Position numbers and translations under genes: made by a program
Assembly (NCBI GenBank): GCA_000310025.1
Contig: FN649732.1
Location: 722,932-734,925, forward strand
Length of the DNA stretch: 11,994 bases
Reading direction: 5' to 3'
DNA from: Ectocarpus siliculosus
Taxonomy: Eukaryota > Sar > Phaeophyceae > Ectocarpales > Ectocarpaceae
Part shown: positions 1 to 7,828 of the stretch, piece after piece
Layout: the number at the start of each line of letters is the position of its first letter
Numbering within the stretch: position 1 is the first letter of the stretch
Notes under the pieces: generated by a model
Told to the model about the DNA's origin: nothing
Seen by the model: the letters and a program-made list of their open reading frames with translations, nothing else
Databases searched by the model: none

Positions 1-90
1 GCCAGAGGCGATGAGAGCTTTTTTCACCTGGAGGAGCAAGCAAAACAAGGGATTGAGAAGAACACAAGAGAAAAAAGAGGGAAAAAAAAC
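1..90 (-). other. Probable pyrimidine tract and acceptor leading to an exon beyond the window
   Basis: In the minus orientation, bases 90 down to 28 are almost entirely pyrimidines (TTTTTTTTCCCTC...CTTGCTCCTCCAG) and end in CAG at 28-30. This is the classic shape of an intron 3' end. The following 27 bases to the window edge would be the start of the next exon. No GT donor with the right phase is evident between 113 and 204, so the connection to the exon above is unproven. Confidence 0.4.
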
Positions 91-112
91 ATTCCCTGGA
101 GCCCCCCCCCCC

Positions 113-307
113 CTGCAGAGTGAACCCTGCATCCGGGGGGTGATCGAGCTGCATCGTCGCCGTCCGGAGCATCGGCCACGTTTTGCGGAAGAACCGGGAC
201 GCTACTGCGCATGATGACGTCGTATTCATGATGTCATATTTGTTCTTACCAGCGTTGCGAAGACGGTGTCGACTTCTGACGATTTGGCGGGGCTCCTCGC
301 CATCATC
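113..307 (-). CDS. Membrane-protein gene, basic soluble exon, 3' boundary unresolved
   Basis: The acceptor is GTACACCTCAG at 308-310. The frame opens DDGEEPRQIVRSRHRLRNAG, continues through SCAVASRFFRKTWPMLRTA and reaches DHPPDAGFTLQ near 113. It is rich in Arg and Lys with no hydrophobic segment, so it is probably cytosolic. A GT...AG pair at 205-249 could remove 45 bases in frame. The sequence there has no stop, so both forms are possible. At 102-113 a 12-base homopolymer (G in this orientation) follows the last convincing codons and obscures the donor, perhaps through a sequencing length error. The frame stays open to base 1. Confidence 0.6.
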
Positions 308-3300
308 CTGAGGTGTACTATCAAAGGGCCAACGAACGCGGCCACCTGGGTGGCGGTGGAAGCAGCGGAGACAGCAGCAAGGTTAACAACTATAGCAGCA
401 GCAGCAGCAGCAGCAACAGCAAGACACCAACGAAACAGCGCTTGCATCTGACGGGAGTGAAGAGTGAGAGACAACGGGCAAACGGCGGCCACAACCAAAA
501 AGTAAACATGAACAACACGGACACTATATCAAAGGAACAATCTGCACGAGGAAAACATAACTGGTGTTCTGGTGGAAAACTCTGGTAATATTTCGCGTTC
601 CACTCACCACCCAGTATGTTTTATCCAGTCGCCATGTGTATATCGCGTCCATAGCATCAAAAAAGAAAACGCATTGAGCGTTGCGCGCGAATCGGTTTCA
701 TGGAAGACATGCAGAGAAGACGAAAAAGCATACATACCTGGAAAGCTTGGTTGATGAACTGGGCGATCCATTTGAGTCTGAAGGAGTTCATCTCGAAGGT
801 GAACTTGCACCGAGGTCCGTCGAGACCTGAACCACGTGCAAACGAAAAAGATGTGGTGCATCCATGTAAACATCGGTTCCTTTCGCCGCGCCCTGCAAAC
901 AATTGAACAAAAAGAGGAACGCTGACTTTCTTGCACTACGGCCAACCGCCTTCGTTTCTAAATCAGCACCTTTTGGCAGCTCAACAGCACTCAAAACTGA
1001 TGTTTTTCATCACCGGTGGACCTCCCAAAACTCACCCTCGTCGGTGAAAACAAAGACACGCCACCATTCCTAGATGCCGCATCTAATTTACACGTCCATT
1101 GCACACACAGACCGCTGCCCTGTCCTCCTCACCGTCGATTTCCGTTCCTTGAAGCAACGCGTGGACAACGGCTAATGTGACCCAGTTGAACGCGGTCGTT
1201 GCGACCCCGACCCACCGGTAGAACTTCCGCCACCTGTGTTCCCCCGTGCAGCGCACAACGAGACTAGGTGCTTTGCTTTCGGCATTTCCTTTGTCTTCCC
1301 TTTGTTGCCTCGTTGGCTTGGGACTCTCTGTCGCGTTTTTATAGGCGGCAACCCGCTTTCGACGCGAAAAAAAAAAGACACACCACACCTTGCTGAGGCG
1401 GACAAAAATATACGGGCGGTGCAAACTCTGCCCGACACAAGCACCGAGGGAGGCGAGCCATCCTCGGTCAGCAACCCAGTGCGGTCCACGCTAAATATTC
1501 GGAAAATATACTCACACACACTCACAGGTGTTCGTGTTATTACGTCCCGCTACTTAAGGGCGCGGGGGGGATCGCAGTACCTCCTCTGAAAAATCCAGGA
1601 AGCGCCTGCATATCTCGGTTTTCCAAAGTCTAACTCCAGTACGAAACTACCATCGTAAATTAACCGCCCGCAGCGGTCGCTCGTGTACAATGTTAGTAGC
1701 TGAGGTTGTACCCCTTGCGATACACTACAGACTAGCGGTCCGCGATTTTCCAAACGATCCTTCTATCATCGAGTTCGGTGAGCTACAAGCTAGATTTTTG
1801 AAGCTGCTGTGCGGTCCAATTTTGAAACGCTTCAAGCACCTTTGCCTAAAGGCATGGACATGCATATACATGACCCTAGGCATTCAAATCGACAATGGCG
1901 ACCAGCTGGATATGTGAGGGAAGAGCTGCGCTGAAGTTCGCGGCCCCATACACTCACATAGGCGGTGGTTCGTGTTCACCGTGTGCTTGAAGCGTTTCAA
2001 AATTGGACCGCACAGCAGCTTCAAAAATCTAGCTTGTAGCTCACCGAACTCGATGATAGAAGCATCTTTTGGAAAATCGCGGACCGCTAGTCTGTAGTGT
2101 ATCGCAAGGGGTACAACCTCAGCTACTAACATTGTACACAAGCGACCGCTGCGGGCGGTTAATTTACGATGGTAGTTTCGTACTGGAGTTAGACTTTGGA
2201 AAACCGAGATATGCAGGCGTTTCCAGGCGTTTCCTGTTTTTTTGAAGAGGAAGTACTGCGATCCCCCCCGCGCCCTTAACGGACGTCGATCCGATGAATA
2301 GGTGTTTACCGCGGATTATGATAAACTCAGAAATACACACACACAGGGAGAAGCATTTTCCTGTTTTCAGCCGCACCGGCGTCTTTTCATTGCTCAGTTG
2401 GTTAGCTCCGTCAATGTTTCCAATAAAGACACAGGCATCGAAATGCGTTAAGCAGCGCGCGCACTCTCTCTCGTAGGTGTTTCGAGGACACCACAAAAAA
2501 GTCCGAAAACAGAGGGGGGGGGGGGGGGTTGACCTTACTTGGGGTTCCTCTGGTTGCTCGCGTCAGCCTTGACGAAGAGATGCAGGAAGGTAAAGGCGTT
2601 GCTAGCGCTCATGCAGGTACCGTTGACGGCGGCGAGGGTGGCGCAGTCGTAGAGGTCGCCAAGCCCGTTGAACCAGTACTCAAGCGCTGCCGGGGAGGGA
2701 GAGGTTGTTGTTGTCGTGGAAAAATGTAAAGTAAGAGAAACTTCGAGGGTGCCCGCACGCGTGTGTTCGTTCCAAACCGGTCCTTGCGAATGGCAGCGGT
2801 AGCGATGTCAGAGTCTGCAACGAAAGGGTCCATCACATAGTCGGTGCCTCTGGCTTTGAATCGCGTTCTCTTGTTAATGGATGGAAGCAGGTGGGGTATA
2901 CCCACACAATCCGTCTACGCCACGATGACAACAAGACAAATGAAAAACCAGGGCTGGCTCCAGACGGGGAACAACGTACCAGAACTCACAACAACGTCAT
3001 GTACCGGAGACGGCTTACATCATCGCGGTCAACAAAAGCGACGGCATGGATTGGTGACAAGTAAGTGGCGGAATGCGTCTCGTGTTCATTCGAGTGTTTT
3101 CTAGGGTCAACCAATAAACACTACGCATCGAGCCGACCTATGTTGTGGGGTTGGGTGACATGACGTGTGTCCAAACTGTCTAACTATCTAATTCGGAAGC
3201 TCAAGACCACCGACACCATATCCCCGAGCAAGGCGGAGGGGGTGGGGGGCGTACGAGGCTCGTTGAAGAAAAAAACGATCATTTTCCTACCTTTTGACAG

Positions 3301-3540
3301 CGAAACATCACATTCGTGGAGAAGTAGGCCATACAGGGCGTGCAGTCCGCGCCCAACAACTAACTCACCAAACACCGAGTAGGAGACGGCGATGAGGCTC
3401 GCGGCGAGGCCGGTGATATTCAGCGGGGCCGAGCGCTTCCAGCACCTCTCCCCGAAGCACACGGATGTGATGAGGGCCACGGTAAATACCACCCCCTCCG
3501 AGAAGATCTCGAAGAACAGGCCGAACGCTGGAGACGGCAT
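113..3540 (-). CDS. Split gene for an unrecognised multi-pass membrane protein (5 exons, both ends unresolved)
   Basis: I see five minus-strand blocks, each with an AG acceptor before it and a GT donor after it. In transcript order they are 3369-3527, 2539-2686, 1133-1233, 738-826 and 307 down to about 113. The junction phases agree at every step: 1, 2, 1 and 0. Joined, they give about 230 codons without a stop. The first three exons encode roughly four hydrophobic segments, near VVFTVALITSVCF, ITGLAASLIAVSYSVF, TLAAVNGT...FTFLHLFV and VGVATTAFNWVTLAVV. The last two are charged and basic (RSRHRLRN, RFFRKTW), consistent with a non-membrane tail or loop. That layout fits an integral membrane protein such as a receptor or transporter, but I recognise no signature motif and assign no family. 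Introns measure 682, 1305, 306 and 430 bp. The largest contains a TTAA foldback element. The start could be ATG 3538-3540 or a further exon at 4463-4543. The 3' end is lost at the window edge. I am fairly sure of the exon chain and unsure of function. Confidence 0.68.
308..737 (-). other. Intron with a CAG microsatellite
   Basis: This is a 430-bp gap between exons with a GTATGT donor and a CACCTCAG acceptor. It contains the AGC repeat listed separately. I see no coding block in it. Confidence 0.55.
394..421. repeat. (AGC)n microsatellite
   Basis: Eight or nine AGC units, with one AAC interruption, sit in the intron. Long alanine or serine/glutamine-like runs translated across it on either strand are repeat artefacts. 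Confidence 0.9.
738..826 (-). CDS. Membrane-protein gene, exon
   Basis: The block is 89 bp: two bases plus 29 codons. The acceptor is CGTGGTTCAG and the donor TTCCAG|GTATGT. It reads LDGPRCKFTFEMNSFRLK and then WIAQFINQAFQ. The second half is moderately hydrophobic and could be a re-entrant or amphipathic helix. The donor is phase 0 and matches the next exon. Of the other two frames, one hits an early TGA, and the remaining one would not join in phase. Confidence 0.68.
827..1132 (-). other. Intron
   Basis: This is a 306-bp interval bounded by GTGAGG and TGGTTCAG. An internal GTGAGT site near 1029-1034 has no matching upstream acceptor, so I do not call an additional exon. Nothing else is recognisable. 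Confidence 0.5.
1133..1233 (-). CDS. Membrane-protein gene, exon with fourth hydrophobic segment
   Basis: The block is 101 bp: one base, 33 codons and one base. The acceptor is GGAACACAG and the donor GACG|GTGAGG. It encodes a basic aromatic lead-in (WRKFYRW) and a hydrophobic segment VGVATTAFNWVTLAVVHALL, ending QGTEID. Reading through the donor reaches a TAG about 17 codons later, at 1084-1086. The final G joins GT of the next exon to make GGT (Gly). Confidence 0.7.
1558..1839 (+). repeat. Left arm of the foldback element
   Basis: From 1603 to 1839 (237 bp) it aligns without gaps to the reverse complement of 1983-2219 with three substitutions. The outer 45 bp is more diverged from its partner. 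A 75-codon open frame in the inner part of this arm has a twin in the other arm simply because the arms are inverted copies. Confidence 0.9.
1840..1982. other. Spacer (loop) of the foldback element
   Basis: This is 143 bp of unique sequence between the arms, with a small internal inverted repeat (GCCTAAAGGC). No gene is seen. Confidence 0.8.
1983..2275 (-). repeat. Right arm of the foldback element
   Basis: This is the reverse complement of the left arm, 11 bp longer. Ten of the extra bases come from an exact tandem duplication of CAGGCGTTTC at 2214-2233. Confidence 0.9.
2514..2528. repeat. G15 homopolymer
   Basis: Fifteen G on the plus strand lie ten bases inside the intron from the splice donor at 2538. 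Its length is likely unreliable in any sequencing read. Confidence 0.9.
2539..2686 (-). CDS. Membrane-protein gene, exon with third hydrophobic segment
   Basis: The block is 148 bp. It follows the acceptor CTCCCCGGCAG and ends at CCCCAA|GTAAGG. The two leading bases CG complete GCG (Ala) with the G left by the upstream exon. The trailing AA completes AAG (Lys) with the first G of the next exon. It reads LEYWFNGLGDLYDC, a hydrophobic stretch TLAAVNGTCMSASN followed by FTFLHLFVKAD, then a polar end ASNQRNP. The unspliced frame meets a TAA that overlaps the donor. The protein would therefore end here only if this intron were not removed. Phase agreement with the next exon argues for splicing. 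Confidence 0.72.
2687..3368 (-). other. Intron
   Basis: This is 682 bp with a GTGAGT donor and a CCCCGGCAG acceptor. A 98-codon frame that crosses 2609-2905 on this strand is in a different phase from the exon it overlaps, and it is not supported. Confidence 0.55.
3369..3527 (-). CDS. Membrane-protein gene, exon with first two hydrophobic segments
   Basis: The block is 159 bp: two bases, 52 codons and one base. The donor is TTTG|GTGAGTTA, a near-consensus site. The acceptor used here is CCGTCTCCAG at 3528-3530. The coding reads FGLFFEIFSEG, then VVFTVALITSVC, a basic turn (GERCWKRS), then ITGLAASLIAVSYSVF. It is GC-rich at third positions, unlike the flanks. The frame also stays open upstream to an ATG at 3538-3540 (MPSPA...), with CAGC just before it, so this could be the first exon. 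Reading through the donor stays open to a weaker donor at 3290 (AAAAG|GTAGGA) that is also phase 1, so an alternative longer exon cannot be excluded. Confidence 0.65.
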
Positions 3541-4462
3541 GCTGCTGCAGCGACAACAACGACTCGATGGGTTTCCTAGTCCGTATCCGACTGCGGGGGG
3601 ACTGCTTGACCTAGTGGAACGCTCCGGGTCGATTGGACGGAGGGGTGGATCGATCAGTTCGACGTCAGGCGGACTGCTTGTGACCGGAACGCTCCGGTCC
3701 GATCTGATCGATGGATGGACGGGCGGATCGATCGGTTCCACGTTAGTTCCAGCTCTAGCCGGCGTAGTCCCTTCAGGCCCAAGGAGCGAAAAGCTTGCCG
3801 CTGCGCGGATCGAGCCCAGCGACCGATCGAAGCAACCGTCAACCCAATAACCGACGACCCCGCGCCCAGTCGGCCTGCCGCTGGCAGCTAGCTGCCCTGC
3901 GTCTCAGAGGTGAAAAAACACAGTACCGAGAAACGACAACAATACACGGGCACGGTTAAGGATGGATTATAGCTATGATAATGACGTGTTTCGAAAAAGT
4001 GAAAACGGTTCTCTCCATTATTACAAATATTGGAAAGGGGGTGGGCAGTGATTTTCTGAAAAACGGAATACAGCCCGCGAGGTTCTTCATTGTTCGAGAT
4101 CAGGGAATGGAAGCGTTAAAATTAGCATCTGCCGGAAGCCCAGAAAGGCTGTCGTTGGTCTTCGACCAGTTAGAGAGCACCATCAACACTGGGTGGGACG
4201 AAGGACCGGAAGGGGAACTCAAGCCTTCGAAATTCCGTAGCACTGCTGCTGCTGTGGTGATAACGCTGTCTTCATTTCACGGAGAGAGGGTTTCTCCGCA
4301 TCTCCTCCTCCTCCGCCCATATAGGGCCTTGCGTTTGCGAGACACGTACACCAGTGACGGTGCTTGGTGTCGCGAGTCCTTGGTGTTGCCTTGCTCTCTT
4401 TGGTGGACTGAACAGAGGGGGCGTCGGCGTCTCCTGCAGGGAAGGGCAGTTTGGCGACTCAC
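3528..4462 (-). other. Intron or 5' flank with a tandem repeat
   Basis: If the upstream exon at 4463 is real, this is a 935-bp intron. If not, it is the promoter and leader side of the gene. It contains the diverged tandem repeat at 3599-3744 and an opposite-strand open frame of 181 codons (3975-4520) that I do not accept as a gene. Confidence 0.4.
3599..3744. repeat. Diverged tandem repeat, two units of 72-74 bp
   Basis: Both units begin GGACTGCTTG (3599 and 3671), share GGAACGCTCCGG, then GGATCGATC followed by GTTC, and end ACGT followed by CA or TA. Small gaps and substitutions separate them, so the duplication is not recent. GATCGAT motifs recur through it. Confidence 0.8.
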
Positions 4463-4543
4463 CCCCGATGATTATAATCGCCAAGAAAGAATGGACTGTA
4501 GAATAAGAAAGGTATCTTGATGAGCGGGCCTGCACACCTACCT
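4463..4543 (-). CDS. Candidate upstream exon of the membrane-protein gene
   Basis: This block is preceded on the minus strand by a pyrimidine-rich acceptor (TTTCATCTTTTTCAG) and followed by a strong GTGAGT donor at 4457-4462. In the frame used here it ends ...SFLAIIIIG plus one base, which is phase 1. That fits an acceptor at 3528-3530 in the next block and would add a hydrophobic run directly before FGLFFEIF. A second good acceptor (TTCTTATTCTACAG) inside it would shorten the exon to 4463-4495 in the same frame. No convincing exon with the required phase was found further upstream. If the gene instead starts at the ATG at 3538-3540, this block is not coding. Confidence 0.35.
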
Positions 4544-6283
4544 CTGAAAAAGATGAAATGCCTCAGTGTTGAACACACATACATGTCGTTCTCTCGGGAG
4601 GTAGGCACGCTGTTGCTGGCAGAAAAGCTGTGGGGTCCAGCTACGTGCCCCAAGATAACACCCACCACGACAATAAAACCCTTCCCCTAACCTTACCCCA
4701 TCAAAATAAGGTGGGACCTTGATTGATGTGCGCTGGGAACGTCATATTGCACTATGTAGATCTCTTGGCGCTGTCGTTTCCCTCCTACAGAAGGAGAAAA
4801 AGACGAAATCAAACCAATGCATAAACTTCTACTGTAGTAGTTAGCGCTGAATATTCTGATAGATTAGTTGCGACTTCTGTAATAATAGTTGACCATGGGG
4901 TCGGAACGACACGAAACCCGTAGAAATGCCGTTCACCGACCATGTTATCGTAATTGCGGGTATTTGCAAGCGCTCCGAGGCTGCTTCCGCGCCCACCCGG
5001 GGTCAAAATGCCCCATTAATATAAAGGCCTCGTACGTACTACTCAAATGCTCCCGTTCATCTCCTACTCAAGTTGAAAAAAACGACCCAACAGAAGCACA
5101 AAAGATGTAAAATGAGCCAAACTACATCAACAGAAGGGCGGCACATATAGATACCGAGACCCCGAGCTCGGTGAAACCATAGTTGACGCACAGGACAACA
5201 CGCGGTTTTTTGGATCGTTCTGTTCTATTTTCTCGTGGAACGCACACTGTCCGCGTCCCACACGCTCGGTGAAACCATGGTTGATAGAGACAAAGGGTAA
5301 GGGCTAGAGGTTGTTTCCGGTCTCCAGACATGGCCGAAAGGTTGACGGAAAAATTTCAAAAATTCTACTCGTCGTGTGGAATTGTACAGTACTGTACTCG
5401 GAAATCGACGCAACATTCCGGTCGGTCTATTTGCTCCGGCTCACTGTGTTTTCATTCAATATCCAAATAGTTTCTGAAGAAGTCGTACATATACTGGTAC
5501 ACTGCCAAATAAATGTGTTTTTTGCGCCGTTTTCCACGTAAGCAAACGCTCACGACCTGCACTTATTAACACTTTAACACTCCTGTTGCCCACAGAGGGT
5601 AGGTTGGTGCAATATGGCTTTTACTACTCTAGTCTAGGTGTTATTACGTTGTTGGTGCACGGGGCCAGTTGGAGGTGTTCCGACACGTCAACCACTTTTT
5701 CGAAAACCGACCGGTGGTGCCCTCGACATCTCTACTCATACGCATATATATTGGAACTGCAGCTTAGAGAGGTGATCTGGTGTATGCATGCACCAACCAT
5801 CGTTTCACATGCGGGAACAAAGCGCGACACACACGCCCTGTACACACGTATGCAACACACCAAACAAAAGTGAGTGAGTGCTGCATCACACGGCAGTATA
5901 AATTGTGCTCGTTGCTAAAGCGACTGATGGTCGCGATGCGAAAGAAGCGAGATGAAACGCTGTCCGGCGCGCCCACATACATAGCACACGAACCCCACTC
6001 CCGTTGCTGTGACATGAGAAACTCGAACTCGTGTGACAACACACAGTCATCATTTCGAAGGCCAAATGCAAGAGAGCTTCGGATGCTGCTGTACAAGTAG
6101 GATCACACGTCGGCAGAGGGAGAAAATGTAGTCTACGTGTGAAGAGATGATCGTGCTCTCTGTCATGGCGCTGGGGAGCACGTGTGTCGCTGCTGCGCAA
6201 AGCTATGATTTTTCAACCAACGAAAAGATATTTCAAGAAAGGGAGATGAGAGAGTCTCACTGGACGGATTATGCAGTGTTGTG
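4544..6283. other. No gene recognised
   Basis: Both strands were read. Open frames are short and change composition within themselves. Possible splice donors occur (for example GTAAGG on the minus strand at about 4678), but I found no flanking block with compatible phase. Small features here are a 21-bp direct repeat (5166-5186 and 5264-5284) and a 14-bp palindrome at 5384-5397. Confidence 0.5.
5166..5284 (+). repeat. Pair of 21-bp direct repeats
   Basis: GCTCGGTGAAACCATAGTTGA at 5166 and the same sequence with one change (ATGG for ATAG) at 5264 are 98 bp apart. The intervening sequence is not duplicated. Significance is unknown. Confidence 0.7.
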
Positions 6284-6302
6284 GTTGTTGTTGTTGTTGT
6301 TG
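6284..6302. repeat. (GTT)n microsatellite
   Basis: Six GTT units follow a related GTGTTGTG lead-in. The valine-rich frame over it is an artefact. Confidence 0.85.
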
Positions 6303-6628
6303 TCTTCACATTAAAAACCGTTCCGATGTCTCTCTACCCAGTACCTTCGTATGTCCTTACTGATCCAGCACTCGACGCGGTCGATTCCCGTGGTCACAGG
6401 TTAACTTACCCTAAAAAGGTACACTCAAATAAACTGGCCCCGAGGGGTCCGCAAGTCAATAGAAATCAACGACAGATATTCTGGAATCCTCCACTCCCTC
6501 TTCGCGCTATGCGAGGTATCAACTGAGACTAGCAGTCACTATCTATCATGGGCCGGAGAGAAAGAGGTACACCCCCTTGGTTCAATCTTGGTACTTCACA
6601 ACGCAAGCAGAGACAAAGGACATCTGGC
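6303..6628. other. No gene recognised
   Basis: I see no coding block. A minus-strand GTAAGT at about 6387-6392 lacks a supporting exon. Confidence 0.45.
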
Positions 6629-6677
6629 ACAGAAAAAGAGAGAAAAAAAGAGAGAAAAAAGAGAAAAAAGAGAAAAA
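6629..6677. repeat. Purine-only tract built from GAGAAAAA units
   Basis: Runs of A broken by GAGA or GA, imperfectly repeated every 7-9 bp, are almost purely purine on the plus strand. On the other strand they yield spurious Phe/Ser/Leu-rich frames. Confidence 0.85.
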
Positions 6678-7793
6678 TGGAAACCGTAAGGAGAAGAGAA
6701 AATAGAAATATAAATATAGTGTACATTGTATAATAAAATGAACGCCATTTTGCGGTTTGAAAGAGTCAAAAAAACGACGCACAGCGTATGCATGCAAAAA
6801 AAATATCAGAACAGAAGTTCGCTACAGCTGCTGCGCACTACAGGGATGCTCGCAGCCCCCCTGTACCTTCTTTCTCTCACTGCCCGGGTCATGTGATAGG
6901 TTGTAGTTGCTGCTACCACATCTAGCCTTGGGGAAAGGGGGGGCATATGCCCAGATTATGTACGAAGAAGATATGTTAGCTGACGGCTTCGCAATAACCC
7001 GAAAAAGAATCGGATCTGCGGAGAGCGGGTGATCTTCTAACGCTTGAGGGCGCACAAACTTTTCTGAACGCGCGCAGCGGGGCCAGGGCTGTATGGCCGC
7101 CTTCTCGCGGTGCGTGGGTGGCTTAGCTTGTCGGCGTGTAAGAAGAAGGGTTGTCTGCACCGAACCCCTTTACCGCTGACGGCGGCGGCGTGATCTCGTT
7201 AATTAATTTGAGAAGGAAAGCTTTCCGAGAGACGGAAGAAATAAAAAAAACAACTTCTGACCCCCTCCTCTTGAAATCTCGGACACTACATTCGACGAGA
7301 TGTGCCACAGCAACAGTATAGTACCACCGTCGAGGCTCTGGCTTTGCGCCGACCGCGCCGACCCCGCGCCCGGTCTGTGTCTTCCCTGTTTGAATCTGTT
7401 GCTCTTCGGTGCATGTGTGTGGCTAGTGGCGGTACCACAGATGTGTGACTACTGCTGTACACCCGGGCATGTATGTGTGACCGGTCGGTGTAATAGCACC
7501 GAGGACCAGCAACACTCTCACTCCGCAGCATGCATGTGTGATCCTAACACGCGAACATACAGACAATGGCCACGAGAGGAACCAGTGCACGCGATCGAAT
7601 GCGCACGGAACACTCAAGTCATCGCACGTACTCTTTCCTACGCTCTCTCTCGCTCTTGGACCACTGCCGTTGCCAGCGGCCAGGGGCCAGCGGTATAACG
7701 CTCCACACGAAGTCACCGCCTGGATCAGCTTTCCAGACGCTGCCTAAAGCCTTCCAAGAGCTCACCAACACCCACCTGTGATCCCCCCCTCCG

Positions 7794-7796
<3 letters not shown>
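6678..7796. other. No gene recognised
   Basis: This stretch contains a 113-codon minus frame (6822-7160) and a Cys-rich 132-codon plus frame (7300-7698). Neither has a domain, consistent codon use or convincing splice context, so I do not call either. Confidence 0.45.

Positions 7797-7825
<29 letters not shown>
7797..7825. repeat. (CT)n microsatellite
   Basis: An uninterrupted CT run of 29 bases. Confidence 0.95.

Positions 7826-7828
<3 letters not shown>

Larger units (their letters stand above)
1554..2279. mobile_element. TTAA-flanked foldback/MITE-like DNA transposon
   Basis: The element spans 1558-2275 (718 bp) and begins GGGCGCGGGGGGGATCGCAGTAC. Its end is the reverse complement of this. 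TTAA lies directly outside each end (1554-1557 and 2276-2279). Because TTAA is itself palindromic, it may be a 4-bp target duplication or part of the terminus. The arms are 282 and 293 bp and enclose a 143-bp spacer. No transposase frame is present, so the element is non-autonomous. TTAA duplications are known for piggyBac-type and Sola3-type elements. The terminal GGG differs from the CCC start typical of piggyBac, so I leave the superfamily open. Confidence 0.85.
1234..2538 (-). other. Large intron carrying a foldback element
   Basis: This is the 1305-bp gap between the third and fourth hydrophobic exons. More than half of it is the TTAA-flanked element at 1554-2279. Near the donor the transcript orientation reads GTAAGGTCAA and then 15 cytosines. 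The stretches 1240-1550 and 2290-2500 show no convincing coding block. Confidence 0.6.

Noticed and set aside
266-498. Alanine-rich, serine-rich and asparagine-rich frames on both strands
   Set aside because: They are translations of the AGC microsatellite.
1020-1080. Possible tiny exon before the GTGAGT at about 1029-1034 on the minus strand
   Set aside because: There is no good acceptor upstream, and the exons on either side already join in phase without it.
1690-1917. Open frame repeated as a near-identical protein at 1884-2141 on the other strand
   Set aside because: The similarity comes from the inverted arms of the foldback element, not from a duplicated gene. It carries no transposase features.
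3975-4520. 181-codon plus-strand open frame
   Set aside because: It is long, but frames of this size can arise by chance in 12 kb. It has no domain, its composition drifts along its length, and it overlaps a better minus-strand splice-bounded block.
6822-7160. 113-codon minus-strand frame, considered as a transposon remnant
   Set aside because: No reverse transcriptase, integrase or transposase motif and no terminal repeats around it.
7300-7698. 132-codon Cys-rich plus-strand frame
   Set aside because: Cysteines come from TGTGTG-type simple sequence. There is no regular Cys spacing, no clear signal peptide and no splice support.
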